Assembly (NCBI RefSeq): GCF_900142785.1
Contig: NZ_FRCD01000005.1
Span: forward strand, 1-64,000
Length of the DNA stretch: 64,000 bases
Direction: 5' to 3'
DNA from: Chryseobacterium carnipullorum
Lineage (GTDB): Bacteria > Bacteroidota > Bacteroidia > Flavobacteriales > Weeksellaceae
Shown here: in pieces, positions 45,353 to 54,866 of the stretch
How the letters are laid out: each line of letters opens with the position of its first letter
Position numbering within the stretch: position 1 is the stretch's first letter
Translations under genes and position numbers: made by a program
The notes under the pieces: model-generated
Told to the model about the DNA's origin: nothing
The model's database searches: none
What the model saw: only the letters and a program-made list of their open reading frames with translations

Positions 45353-45538
45353 TTAATCTTTTTTCTTCTTGGGTACTTTTAAGCCTTTTTCTTTGGCTTC
45401 TGAAATTCCAATAGCGATAGCCTGTTTTCTGTTGGTGACTTTTTCTCCTGAAGAGGACTTTAGTTTTCCTTCTTTGAATTCGTGCATGACCTCTCCTACC
45501 TTGTCCTGAGCTTTGTCTGAATATTTGGTTTTGCTCAT
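45353..45538 (-). CDS. DUF6496 small basic protein
   Basis: This 61-aa, Lys-rich protein reads MSKTKYSDKAQDKVGEVMHE and ends KGLKVPKKKKD. It matches, from memory, the small DUF6496 family with the conserved KQAIAIGISEAK stretch (38-49), which recurs in Proteobacteria and Bacteroidota. It is probably cytosolic and nucleic-acid binding, but the role is unknown. It lies 11 bases after the next gene upstream, and the two are probably one transcript. Confidence 0.75.
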   Translation of the reverse strand: MSKTKYSDKAQDKVGEVMHEFKEGKLKSSSGEKVTNRKQAIAIGISEAKEKGLKVPKKKKD

Positions 45539-45549
45539 GATAAAATTTT

Positions 45550-46023
45550 TTAAGATTTTGGCAGGGATACCCCAAGTTCATAAACTTCTGCGTGCTTCAA
45601 ATATTTTGAGCGTTCTCTGGAAGTTACCGATTCAAAATGGTCATTTTTGATCACAATGATCGGGTCTTCTATATTTTCGATTTCAAAGCTGGCAAAATAT
45701 CGTTCATCCGGACTGGTTTTATCTCTATTGGCTTTTATTTTCTGCAGTTCATCAGCATATTTTCTAAATCCGGGATCTGATGAGTGAATAAATTTATATT
45801 CATCGCCGGCATAAACATAGTAATGAAGTTTTTTTTCAATTAATCCGGCTTCACTGGTAATTTGTGGATTATCATTTCCATCTTTAAAACTTACCTCTAC
45901 TAAAGTTCCTCCTTTTTTTCCTGCACATTCTTCTGCATCCTTAAAACTTGAAAATCCAGTATAAACAATCTGATCGGCTAAAACGTATCGATTCAGTTTC
46001 TGGTTATATGCATTCGTTTCCAT
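45550..46023 (-). CDS. Hypothetical cytosolic protein
   Basis: This 157-aa protein has no signal peptide and no domain I recognise. It has a Gly-rich stretch CAGKKGGTLVEVSF near 33-46 and a C-terminal YLKHAEVYELGVSLPKS. It is paired with the DUF6496 gene (11-base gap) and divergent from the DPP4-type peptidase gene. Confidence 0.6.
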   Translation of the reverse strand: METNAYNQKLNRYVLADQIVYTGFSSFKDAEECAGKKGGTLVEVSFKDGNDNPQITSEAGLIEKKLHYYVYAGDEYKFIHSSDPGFRKYADELQKIKANRDKTSPDERYFASFEIENIEDPIIVIKNDHFESVTSRERSKYLKHAEVYELGVSLPKS

Positions 46024-46116
46024 AATTATTATTTAATTTGATTGTATAATGATACATTCAATTTTATTGCCAAAACCTGTATTAAAAAAGCTTTTTTATG
46101 CATTTAATAAAATTAT

Positions 46117-46124
46117 TATCTTTG
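46117..46124 (+). promoter_or_regulatory. -7 box for the DPP4-type peptidase gene
   Basis: TATCTTTG matches TAnnTTTG and lies 20 bases before the ATG at 46144. No TTG stands at the expected -33 spacing. Confidence 0.5.
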
Positions 46125-46143
46125 AGATCCATTAAAATTAGAA

Positions 46144-48273
46144 ATGAAAAAAATACTCTTAACTCTTACTGTGGCTGTAGCATTCTATAATGTGGCTGCA
46201 CAGGAAATCACATTAGATAAAATATATTCAGGATATTATCGCGGAAAAGGCATTGCCGGTATTGCTTCCATGAAGAATGGAGAGAATTATCTGGTCATTG
46301 AACCAACAGGAATTGCAAAGTATTCTTACAAAACTTCACAAAAAGAAGGAAATATTGTTGACGGTAATTTTGAAAGCTATGAGTTCTCTGATGATGAGTC
46401 AAAAATTCTTCTTTTAAAAGAAAGCCAGCCGATTTACAGACATTCTTTCCTGGGAAAATTTGAGGTAAAAGATTTGAAATCAGGAAAAACGATCAGCTTA
46501 AATGATGGCAAAACAGTTCAGGAGCCAAGATTTTCTCCAGATGCCACTAAAGTAGCATTTATCGCAGACAACAATTTATTCTATCAGGATCTGAGCTCAG
46601 GAAAAATTACTCAGATTACGAATGATGGTAAGAAAAATTCAATTATCAACGGACTTGCAGACTGGGTATATGAAGAGGAATTCGGACATGCCAGACAATT
46701 TGAGTGGACTAAAAACTCGGATGCAGTGGTATTTGTAAAATCTAATGAAAGCCAGGTTCCGGAGATCTACATTCCCATCTATGGAAAAAATCTGTATCCT
46801 GCTGAAATGCGTTACAAATATCCCAAAGCGGGAGAAAAAAACTCTATCGTTTCTGCACAGTTATACCGTCTTGATTCCGGAAAAACGATACCGCTCAACT
46901 TGAGCTCTTTTAAAAACTATTATATTCCCAATGTTATTCAAACCGCAAAGCCGGACGAGATGGTTTTGGTTACTTCTGAAAGAATTCAGAATGCTTCTGA
47001 TATTTTAAAGGTCAATACTAAAACCGGTACAGTTCAGAAACTGTTTACTGAAACGGATGATAAATGGATTGACACCGACAGCCCTACTCTGGAATTCCTT
47101 GAGGATGATTCTTTCCTTTGGGCTTCGGAGAGAGATGGAAACCGTCATTTATATTGGTATGACAAAGATGGAAAGCTTAAAAAACAGATTACAAAAGGAA
47201 ACTGGGAAGTAACCGATTTTTATGGATTTAATCCAAAATCTAAGGAAATTTACGTTCAGACCACTGAAAAAGGCAGCATTAATAAAGTCGTTTCCAAAGT
47301 GAATATTGAAAGCGGAAAATCTCAGCTGATCTCTAATACAGAAGGAAACAATTCTGCCAACTTCAGCAAAAATTACAATTATTTCATCGAAACATCCTCC
47401 ACGGCTTCAAAACCATACACGTACGTATTAAAAGACGGAAATGGGAAAACGGTAAAAGAACTTCAGAACAATAACGATCAGCTTCAGAAATTAAAGGCTG
47501 ATAACTTTTCAGAGAAAGAATTCATCACCATTCCAAATGGCGCAGGTGATCAGATGAATGCATGGATCATAAAGCCTAAGAACTTTGATCCCAAAAAGAA
47601 ATATCCCTTATTTATGTTCCAATACTCCGGACCGGGATCACAGCAGGTGGCGAACTCTTGGGACAATGGAAATACTTTATGGTTTAATCATTTGGCACAG
47701 AAAGGCTATATTGTTGCCTGTGTAGATGGTCGTGGAACGGGTTACAAAGGAACTAAATTCAAAAAAGTGACTTATATGAATTTAGGGAAATACGAGATTG
47801 AAGATCAGATCACTGCCGCAAAATGGTTCGGAAGTCAGTCTTATATCGATAAAACAAGAATCGGAATGTTCGGATGGAGTTTCGGTGGGTATATGACCAG
47901 TCTGGCAATGACCAAAGGAGCCGATGTTTTCAAGGCAGGAATTGCTGTAGCACCGGTGACCAACTGGAGATATTATGATTCCGTATACACAGAAAGATTC
48001 ATGAGAACACCACAGGAAAACCCTGATGGATATGATAAAAACTCTCCAACGGAATATGCTAATCTACTGAAAGGCAAGTTCCTGTTGATCCACGGAACAG
48101 CCGATGACAACGTACATTTCCAAAATTCCATGGAATTCTCTGAAGCATTGATCCAGAACAAAAAACAGTTTGATTTCATGGCGTATCCTGATAAAAACCA
48201 CGGGATTCACGGTGGCCAGACAAGACCACAACTGTATCAGAAAATGACAGATTTTATTATTGAGAATCTGTAA
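46144..48273 (+). CDS. Secreted prolyl dipeptidyl peptidase (S9B, DPP4-like)
   Basis: This 709-aa protein has a signal peptide (ending NVAAQ), an eight-bladed propeller (about 40-470) and an alpha/beta hydrolase end. The catalytic Ser579 lies in GWSFGGY, Asp654 in GTADDNVHF and His686 in DKNHGIHGG. The Glu pair for the free N-terminus appears in DWVYEEEFG (near 175-183), a mark of the DPP4 class, which cuts X-Pro or X-Ala from peptide ends. It probably acts in the periplasm, and the POT genes downstream suggest a link to peptide use. Confidence 0.93.
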   Translation: MKKILLTLTVAVAFYNVAAQEITLDKIYSGYYRGKGIAGIASMKNGENYLVIEPTGIAKYSYKTSQKEGNIVDGNFESYEFSDDESKILLLKESQPIYRHSFLGKFEVKDLKSGKTISLNDGKTVQEPRFSPDATKVAFIADNNLFYQDLSSGKITQITNDGKKNSIINGLADWVYEEEFGHARQFEWTKNSDAVVFVKSNESQVPEIYIPIYGKNLYPAEMRYKYPKAGEKNSIVSAQLYRLDSGKTIPLNLSSFKNYYIPNVIQTAKPDEMVLVTSERIQNASDILKVNTKTGTVQKLFTETDDKWIDTDSPTLEFLEDDSFLWASERDGNRHLYWYDKDGKLKKQITKGNWEVTDFYGFNPKSKEIYVQTTEKGSINKVVSKVNIESGKSQLISNTEGNNSANFSKNYNYFIETSSTASKPYTYVLKDGNGKTVKELQNNNDQLQKLKADNFSEKEFITIPNGAGDQMNAWIIKPKNFDPKKKYPLFMFQYSGPGSQQVANSWDNGNTLWFNHLAQKGYIVACVDGRGTGYKGTKFKKVTYMNLGKYEIEDQITAAKWFGSQSYIDKTRIGMFGWSFGGYMTSLAMTKGADVFKAGIAVAPVTNWRYYDSVYTERFMRTPQENPDGYDKNSPTEYANLLKGKFLLIHGTADDNVHFQNSMEFSEALIQNKKQFDFMAYPDKNHGIHGGQTRPQLYQKMTDFIIENL

Positions 48274-48274
48274 T

Positions 48275-49060
48275 ATGAAATATCTATTTGTTTTGCCAAT
48301 GCTCATATGTTATTCTTTTGCAGATTCGCAGGCATTGGCAATGACAAAGGAGAAAATGGAGGTTGCTGTTTTTTCAGAAGGAAATTGGGAAATCAGAAAA
48401 ATCAATGCTGAATTTCACCTTGCTCAAACAACCGCAATAACTGAAAATGGTGCACAACTTATTCTGTATAAAGATAAAACCTGGACCTACGCCAACAGTA
48501 AAGATCGTGAAGCATTTAAAAATATTCCTGTCAATAAGCAACTCCTTACAAAATCACCCTCTGCAGATTCATTGGTAAGCAGTGAACGTGCTGACGGTGG
48601 TGTTTATTTTGATAAGAAAAAATGGGACGCTTACGAAAGTGACAATATCCGATTTTCTGAATATCATTTTGTGAGCTCAGACGATTCAAAACTGTACGGC
48701 TATTTCTATTGTATCAATTCCAAAAAAGAAAATATTGAAGCAATTAAAAATGAGGCGATCGGATCTGTTTTGAATACGCCCAATATTTTAACTTTAAAGA
48801 AGACTGAATATAGAACAGTGAATGGTTTACCTATGTTCCACATCAATTATTCAAAAAAACTGGATGATGGACCTTTTGATTTTATGGATAATTATTTTCA
48901 GACGACTTACGGCTACTGCCATCTTTCTGCATATACCTACAGTCATCTCTTTGCAAAAAATAAAGAAGATCTTGAAAAACTGATCAACGGCCTTTCAAAA
49001 GCCGAGAAGCTGGTAAGAAATGAACAGGCACCCGTGCCCCCGCCTCAGATTTACAAGTAA
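48275..49060 (+). CDS. Secreted protein of unknown function
   Basis: The ATG at 48275, two bases after the peptidase stop, gives 261 aa; the frame also extends 15 bases into the previous gene. It has a signal peptide (MKYLFVLPMLICYSFADSQA) and a mostly beta-strand body with LYKDKTWTYA (about 70), the mark of the DUF3157 family. The final part is Pro-rich (APVPPPQIYK). It is probably cotranscribed with the peptidase and is closed by a terminator. Confidence 0.65.
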   Translation: MKYLFVLPMLICYSFADSQALAMTKEKMEVAVFSEGNWEIRKINAEFHLAQTTAITENGAQLILYKDKTWTYANSKDREAFKNIPVNKQLLTKSPSADSLVSSERADGGVYFDKKKWDAYESDNIRFSEYHFVSSDDSKLYGYFYCINSKKENIEAIKNEAIGSVLNTPNILTLKKTEYRTVNGLPMFHINYSKKLDDGPFDFMDNYFQTTYGYCHLSAYTYSHLFAKNKEDLEKLINGLSKAEKLVRNEQAPVPPPQIYK

Positions 49061-49071
49061 ATGAATAGATC

Positions 49072-49104
49072 ATCCCTTTCAAATTCTGAAAGGGATTTTT
49101 ATTT
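49072..49104 (+). terminator. Terminator of the peptidase operon
   Basis: ATCCCTTTC pairs with GAAAGGGAT around AAATTCT, followed by TTTTATTTATTT. Confidence 0.88.
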
Positions 49105-49189
49105 ATTTCATTAATCATTTCTCAGAGTATTATTTATTTTATCAATTGAAATTAAAAACTTATTTTTGGGAAATTTGAAAATTGAATAT

Positions 49190-50845
49190 ATGAAGACTAA
49201 ACATCCTAAAGGCCTGCCCTTTCTCTTTTTCACAGAAATGTGGGAGCGTTTTGGGTACTATCTGATTCTTGGAATCTTTGTTCTTTATGTCATTGAGCCC
49301 ACCGGACTAAAAGGAGGACTTGGGCTTCCGGACAAAACAGCCGATGATATTTTCGGAACCTACATCGCTTTGACCTACTTAACGCCATTCCTTGGAGGAT
49401 TTTTGGCTGACAGGGTTTTAGGATATATCAAATCTATTTATCTGGGTGGAATTTTAATGGCCGCTGGATATATAGGAATGGGCGTCTTCAAAGAACTTCC
49501 CCTTTTCTACGGTTCTTTAGCCCTGATCATCATTGGAAACGGATTCTTCAAACCTACTATTTCTACGTTATTAGGAAATCTCTATTCTGAAGAACCTTAT
49601 AAAGCCAATAAAGATTCCGGATACAACATTTTCTATATGGGAATCAATATCGGAGCCTTTATCTGTAATATTATTGCTGCTTTCATGCGTAATAAATTCG
49701 GGTGGGGTGAAGCATTCATTACTGCAGGAGTTGGTATGCTCATCGGAATGGTAATTTTTACCATCGGAAGAAAACACTATATCCACGCTGCACAAATGAA
49801 ACCTGTAGAAGAAGGAGACACTAAACTTTCTGAAATTTTAATTAAAGTTTTTGTCCCTGCCATTGCAGTGGGAGCTATAGGATGGTTTATTCCAGGCAAT
49901 ATTTTCGGAAGCGACAGTACGGATGCCTTTATTTTTGCCTGTGTTCCTGTTATTTACTTTTATGCTTCGCTTTACTTTAAAGCCAAACCGGAAGAAAAAC
50001 CTTCTATTGGAGCACTGCTTTCAGTATTCCTGATCAGTATGTTCTTTTGGGCAGTCTTTAAACAAAATGGGACAGCACTTACGAGATGGGCCAATTATTA
50101 TACGGACAGAAGTGTTCCTGCCTCTTTAGAAAAACCTCTTGAAGACATTTATATGGTAGAAGGAAAGAGCTACGAAGACAAAGAAGTTCCTGTCTACGAT
50201 AACCAGTTCCAATCTCAAAAAGACAAGGATGGAAAAAGCATTAAGGAAACAGGAAAAGATATCTACTTCAGAAATATTTCTCCTGAGCAGCGTGCAGCCC
50301 TGGAAAGAAATCCTGAATCTAAAGTCTATTTATATAACACGGAATTATTCCAGTCTATCAATCCATTCTGGGTAATTGCTTTGACTCCGGTGGTTGTAGG
50401 ATTCTGGGCTTTATTGAGAAGGAAAGGAAAAGAACCTTTAACTCCTACAAAAATTGTATTGGGACTATTTATCTCCGGATTATCCTGTCTGGTCATGGTT
50501 CTTGCTGTGATGGCCGGAGACAACGGCGCCGTAAAAGTATCGCCACTTTGGCTGGTTGCCGGTTACGGAGTCATTACTGTCGGGGAATTATGCCTTTCTC
50601 CGATGGGGCTTTCTTTTGTTTCCAAGCTTTCCCCGGCAAGAATTACGGCATTGATGATGGGAGGTTTCTTCCTGGCCAATTCAGTAGGAAATAAACTTTC
50701 AGGAATTCTGGCAAGTACCTGGTACAATTACGACAACAAAATGAATTACTTCCTGGTGAACTTCGCTCTGTTAATATTTGCAACACTTTTAGGGTTATCC
50801 ATGTTAAAAAGATTAAACAAGATCATGAAGGAAAAAGGGCACTAA
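49190..50845 (+). CDS. POT/PTR peptide:proton symporter, copy 1
   Basis: ATG at 49190 gives 551 aa (MKTKHPKGLPFLFFTEMWERFGYY). It has 12 or more membrane helices and the POT mark ExxERF (EMWERFGYY) in helix 1, plus the second POT signature FYMGINIGA (about 155-163). A polar insert of about 85 aa between later helices (YYTDRSVPASLEKP and the stretch after it) would stand in the periplasm. It imports di- and tripeptides with protons. It is first of three POT genes in a row and closed by its own terminator. Confidence 0.92.
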   Translation: MKTKHPKGLPFLFFTEMWERFGYYLILGIFVLYVIEPTGLKGGLGLPDKTADDIFGTYIALTYLTPFLGGFLADRVLGYIKSIYLGGILMAAGYIGMGVFKELPLFYGSLALIIIGNGFFKPTISTLLGNLYSEEPYKANKDSGYNIFYMGINIGAFICNIIAAFMRNKFGWGEAFITAGVGMLIGMVIFTIGRKHYIHAAQMKPVEEGDTKLSEILIKVFVPAIAVGAIGWFIPGNIFGSDSTDAFIFACVPVIYFYASLYFKAKPEEKPSIGALLSVFLISMFFWAVFKQNGTALTRWANYYTDRSVPASLEKPLEDIYMVEGKSYEDKEVPVYDNQFQSQKDKDGKSIKETGKDIYFRNISPEQRAALERNPESKVYLYNTELFQSINPFWVIALTPVVVGFWALLRRKGKEPLTPTKIVLGLFISGLSCLVMVLAVMAGDNGAVKVSPLWLVAGYGVITVGELCLSPMGLSFVSKLSPARITALMMGGFFLANSVGNKLSGILASTWYNYDNKMNYFLVNFALLIFATLLGLSMLKRLNKIMKEKGH

Positions 50846-50870
50846 TGCGCCATTATCATAAAGAATATCA

Positions 50871-50900
50871 AGCTGCAGAATCACTCTGCAGCTTTTTTAT
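50871..50900 (+). terminator. Terminator of POT copy 1
   Basis: AGCTGCAGA pairs with TCTGCAGCT, followed by TTTTTTATTT. Confidence 0.9.
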
Positions 50901-50920
50901 TTAAATATAAAATTAAAACC

Positions 50921-50950
50921 TTGCCAAAAACTCAAAAAAAACTATATTTG
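50921..50950 (+). promoter_or_regulatory. Promoter of POT copy 2
   Basis: TTG, exactly 19 bases, TATATTTG: a full Bacteroidota consensus. It ends 27 bases before the ATG at 50978 and so rules out the longer frame from 50921 as the coding start. Confidence 0.88.
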
Positions 50951-50977
50951 TCAGTCTTAACAAAAATTAACAATAGA

Positions 50978-52732
50978 ATGGATAATATTGAAGCATTAAG
51001 TCCGAAACCGGATGAATTTGTAGAGAATAAGAATTCAAGGCATCCAAAGGGATTGTGGGTTCTTTTCGGAACAGAAATGTGGGAGCGTTTCAACTTTTAT
51101 GGGATGAGAGCCCTTTTGACGCTCTTTATGGTAAATTCCTTATTAATAAAAGAGGCTGATGCGGCAATCATTTACGGTGGATTTTTAGCTTTATGTTATT
51201 TAACGCCTCTTTTGGGAGGATTCATTGCAGATAAGTATATCGGAAACAGAAATGCCATCTTAATCGGTGGATCTTTAATGGCTATCGGCCAGTTTCTACT
51301 ATTTATCAGTGCCTCTACTTTCTCTGCCGATCTTGGCAGTTCAAAAATGATTATGTGGCTGGCTTTATTCGTTATCATTTTCGGTAATGGATTTTTCAAG
51401 CCTAATATTTCCTCAATGGTAGGAAGTCTTTATCCTAAACAGGAGAAATCCAAATTAGACTCAGCATTCACCATTTTCTATATGGGGATCAACATCGGAG
51501 CATTCCTTGGACAGTTTATCTGCCCGTACGTAGGAGACGTGAAAGATGCAACGACAGGAGTAAGAGATATTTTTGCTTTCAAATGGGGATTCTTAGCGGC
51601 TTCCATTGCCATGGTCATTGGAACAGTGACATTCTTCATCCTTAAAAATAAGTATGTAGTAACCCCGGAAGGAAGACCTATCGGTGGATTACCAAAGAAC
51701 AATACAAGTGCAGACTTTGAAGAAGGCGAAACTCAGACAGCCAAATTCTCAGGAACATCATTAGGGATTACCGGATTTTTATTTGTTGTTTTATTCTTTG
51801 CCTTCAGATATCTTTTGGTAGGAGAATTCGGGTTTAACGCGGTTGAAATGGGTCAAATGATCAAAGGAATTATTTATCCTTTCATTTATGCAGCTGGTAT
51901 TTCCTTAGCCTTCCTTATCATGAGTTCTGCAGAAAACAAGATTGAAAGACAAAGAATCTGGGTAATTTATATCGTATCCTTCTTTATCATATTCTTCTGG
52001 GCAGCTTTCGAGCAGGCAGGATCTTCATTAACCTTTATTGCAGATAACCAAACAGACAGAAACATTTTCGGATGGAATATGCCTCCTTCAATGGTTCAGA
52101 TCTTCAACGGTATTTTCGTTGTTTTATTAGCAGTTCCATTCAGTTTAACATGGGATAAATTAAGAACAAAAGGAAGAGAACCCGTGTCTCCTTTCAAGCA
52201 GGCAATGGGATTAGCATTGATCGCTCTTTCTTATTTCATCATTGCACACAATGTAAAAGATCTTGGAAATTCAGGATTATTGGCCATCAAATGGTTGATG
52301 CTTCTTTATTTCATCCAGACTTGTGGTGAGCTTTGTTTATCTCCAATTGGTCTATCACTGGTAGGTAAACTTGCTCCTAAACGATTTGCCTCTTTATTAT
52401 ATGGTGTATTCTTTATTTCCAATGCTGCAGGGTATGCTTTGGCAGGTTCATTGGGCGCTCTTATCCCGGCTACAGGTGACAAATTCACTAAAGCAAAGGA
52501 AATAGGCGTTGATCTTCAGGATGTTTTAGATAAAAAAGTGACATTAACGGCTGATCAGGCGGTAGCATTTGAAAAAGCTCAGTTGCCACTACACAATCCT
52601 ACATTTGCAGGATTTGAGATCCACAATCTATTTGAATTCTTTATGGTATTCGTAGTACTTTGTGGTATCGCAGCTGTAATTTTGGCGTTACTATCTCCAG
52701 TCTTAAAGAAAATGATGCACGGTGTAAAATAA
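50978..52732 (+). CDS. POT/PTR peptide:proton symporter, copy 2
   Basis: ATG at 50978 gives 584 aa (MDNIEALSPKPDEF). It has the POT marks EMWERFNFYGMRA and FYMGINIGAFLGQF, and GNGFFKPNISSMVGSLY in between. It imports short peptides. It is closer to copy 3 than to copy 1 at the first motif (FYGMR) and in the FKPNISSMVG stretch. A C-terminal soluble stretch (about 490-545) precedes the last helix. It has its own promoter and terminator. Confidence 0.92.
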   Translation: MDNIEALSPKPDEFVENKNSRHPKGLWVLFGTEMWERFNFYGMRALLTLFMVNSLLIKEADAAIIYGGFLALCYLTPLLGGFIADKYIGNRNAILIGGSLMAIGQFLLFISASTFSADLGSSKMIMWLALFVIIFGNGFFKPNISSMVGSLYPKQEKSKLDSAFTIFYMGINIGAFLGQFICPYVGDVKDATTGVRDIFAFKWGFLAASIAMVIGTVTFFILKNKYVVTPEGRPIGGLPKNNTSADFEEGETQTAKFSGTSLGITGFLFVVLFFAFRYLLVGEFGFNAVEMGQMIKGIIYPFIYAAGISLAFLIMSSAENKIERQRIWVIYIVSFFIIFFWAAFEQAGSSLTFIADNQTDRNIFGWNMPPSMVQIFNGIFVVLLAVPFSLTWDKLRTKGREPVSPFKQAMGLALIALSYFIIAHNVKDLGNSGLLAIKWLMLLYFIQTCGELCLSPIGLSLVGKLAPKRFASLLYGVFFISNAAGYALAGSLGALIPATGDKFTKAKEIGVDLQDVLDKKVTLTADQAVAFEKAQLPLHNPTFAGFEIHNLFEFFMVFVVLCGIAAVILALLSPVLKKMMHGVK

Positions 52733-52753
52733 CCGCATCAACAAAATACAATA

Positions 52754-52786
52754 AAAACCTCTGCTAAGTCGGAGGTTTTTTTTATT
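52754..52786 (+). terminator. Terminator of POT copy 2
   Basis: AAAACCTC pairs with GGAGGTTTT (one offset), followed by a run of T. Confidence 0.88.
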
Positions 52787-52791
52787 TTCGT

Positions 52792-53293
52792 ATGATGGAA
52801 ATTTCCGAAGATTCTTTATTTCAATCCGTAAAGGAAATTATTAGGCAGTCGCGAGAAAAAGTGTTTCGGATCGCGAATTCTACTTTACTGCTTACTTACT
52901 GGCAGATCGGAAATCTGATTGTAGAAGATGAACAACAGGGAAAAGAACGCGCTGAATACGGAAAGCAAACCTTAAAAAATCTTTCTAAGAAACTTTCTCT
53001 GGAGTTTGGAAAAGGTTTTGACGAAAGTAAATTAAGGAATATGCGCTCCTTTTACCAGGCATTTCCAAAATGTGACGCACTGCGTCACGAATTGAGCTGG
53101 ACTCATTACAGATTACTGATAAGGCTTGGCCCTATTGACAAAAGGAATTATTATATCAATGAGTCTATTCAAAATAAATGGAATTGTCAACAAATACCTT
53201 CTCTACCTTCCCAAAGAAGAGGAATTAAAAGAAATCATTAACCAGGACAAAATTCGCTTTGAACTGAACCAAAACAACAATAAACAACCCTAA
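52792..53293 (+). pseudogene. DUF1016 (YhcG-type) nuclease with its nuclease domain deleted
   Basis: Residues 1-127 are the DUF1016 N-terminal domain (LLTYWQIGNLIVEDEQQG, FDESKLRNMRSFYQ, LSWTHYRLLIRL). After NESIQNKWNC the reading frame turns to unrelated residues and stops at 53239-53241. In the next frame, KYLLYLPKEEELKEIINQDK and more runs on to TAA at 53291-53293, which looks like the C-terminal tail of the same family. So about 150 residues with the PD-(D/E)XK nuclease part seem to be lost between them, with a frame change at the join (about 53180). The gene lies alone between two POT genes. Confidence 0.8.
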
Positions 53294-53314
53294 TAAAATC
53301 AATCATATACAATT

Positions 53315-54826
53315 ATGAGCTTAACTCTAGATGAAATACAAAATTTCAAAGGAAAATATCCCAGACAGATTTGGAGCCTGTTTTTCTCTGAAATGTGGGA
53401 GCGTTTCTGTTTCTACGGAATGCGTGGAATGCTGGTTTTCTTTATGATCTCACAGCTGAATTTCCATGAAAAAGAAGCTAACCTTCAATATGGCGCTACC
53501 CAGGCATTCGTGTATGCCTTCACATTTGTTGGCGGTCTTTTCGCTGATAAAATCCTTGGATTCAGAAAATCACTCTTTTGGGGCGGACTTCTGATGATTG
53601 TAGGAAGTTTGATTCTGGCAGCCGACCCCCATCAATTCTTTTTCCTGGGAATAGCATTTACCGTAGTGGGAACAGGTTTCTTCAAACCTAATATCTCATC
53701 CATGGTAGGACAGCTTTATAAGCCAAACGATTCAAGAGCAGATGCCGGTTTCTCTCTTTTTTATGCAGGTATCAACCTGGGCGCTCTACTGGGTGGTTAT
53801 CTTTGTATTGCCATCGGTAAAGGTGAAATTTTAGGCGGTATGATCTCGGAAGCTATGAGATGGAATGTAGCCTTCGGACTTGCTTCAGTGGTCATGGTCA
53901 TCAGTCTTATCAATTTTATTTTTACTCAAAGAAGAATGGGTACCATAGGACTTCAGCCGGGACATCCTTTAGCTGAAATTAAATCTGCCCCGATTCCCAA
54001 ATGGAAAGAATACGGAGTGTACGTATTGTCTCTTATCTTCGTTCCAATTATCATGAAAATGGTAGCCAAAACGGAATATACTGATTATTTTATGTGGACT
54101 ATCGGGCCATTGACCCTGATCTATCTTTTTTATGAAATGTCAAAAGTAACCGCATCAGAGCGTAAAAAACTTTGGGCAGCCTTAGTTTTCATTATCTTCT
54201 CTATTATATTCTGGGGAATCTATGAACAAAGTGGTGGTTCTCTAAGTATTTTCGCCGCTAAAAACCTTAATAAAGATCTTTTAGGATTAGATCCGAATGG
54301 AGTGAATAATTCAGGAGGCGCATTCTTCATTATTTTCCTTGCTCCGCTTATCGGACTTTTATGGATATGGCTGAACAAGAGAAAGATTGAACCTAACACC
54401 ATCGTTAAATTCGGTCTAGGATTTATCTTCCTGGGTATTGGGTACTATGTTTTATTTGCAACCCGACTTTTCGCAGATCTTCAGGGGATCACTTCACTGA
54501 ACTTTTTCACGCTGGCATTATTGATCATCACGCTTGGAGAACTTTGTCTGTCACCAATCGGATTATCCATTATGACGAAACTTTCTACGAAGAATCTTCA
54601 GGGAATGATGATGGGAATGTGGTTCCTGGCTTCGGCTTACGGACAGTATGTAGCCGGAATTATTGGTGCCGGACTTGCCACCGCCAAAGAAGGTTCTACC
54701 AACTATGATGTTTTAATCACTTATACTGATGGATATAAACAATTGGGATTATACGCGGTAATTGCCGGGGTGGTATTAATTTTGATATCTCCGTTCGTGA
54801 AAAAATTAATGCAGGAGGTAAAATAA
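53315..54826 (+). CDS. POT/PTR peptide:proton symporter, copy 3
   Basis: This 503-aa protein has EMWERFCFYGMRGML, GTGFFKPNISSMVGQLY and LFYAGINLGALLGGY. It is the shortest of the three POT proteins and lacks the long inserts of the others. It imports di- or tripeptides with protons. It lies 22 bases after the pseudogene remnant, and no own strong promoter was seen. Confidence 0.92.
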   Translation: MSLTLDEIQNFKGKYPRQIWSLFFSEMWERFCFYGMRGMLVFFMISQLNFHEKEANLQYGATQAFVYAFTFVGGLFADKILGFRKSLFWGGLLMIVGSLILAADPHQFFFLGIAFTVVGTGFFKPNISSMVGQLYKPNDSRADAGFSLFYAGINLGALLGGYLCIAIGKGEILGGMISEAMRWNVAFGLASVVMVISLINFIFTQRRMGTIGLQPGHPLAEIKSAPIPKWKEYGVYVLSLIFVPIIMKMVAKTEYTDYFMWTIGPLTLIYLFYEMSKVTASERKKLWAALVFIIFSIIFWGIYEQSGGSLSIFAAKNLNKDLLGLDPNGVNNSGGAFFIIFLAPLIGLLWIWLNKRKIEPNTIVKFGLGFIFLGIGYYVLFATRLFADLQGITSLNFFTLALLIITLGELCLSPIGLSIMTKLSTKNLQGMMMGMWFLASAYGQYVAGIIGAGLATAKEGSTNYDVLITYTDGYKQLGLYAVIAGVVLILISPFVKKLMQEVK

Positions 54827-54828
54827 AG

Positions 54829-54855
54829 TAAGCAGATTATGCTTATTTTTACTTA
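54829..54855 (+). terminator. Weak hairpin after POT copy 3
   Basis: AAGTAAGCA and TGCTTATTTTTACTT give a short stem with a T-rich end, just past the stop. It is weak, so transcription may go on into the thioredoxin-like gene. Confidence 0.5.
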
Positions 54856-54866
54856 AATATCAAATT

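Noticed and set aside
44925..45581. 218-aa open frame on the minus strand
   Set aside because: It runs over the end of the phosphorylase gene, a strong terminator and the DUF6496 gene in another frame, with no start signal or domain.
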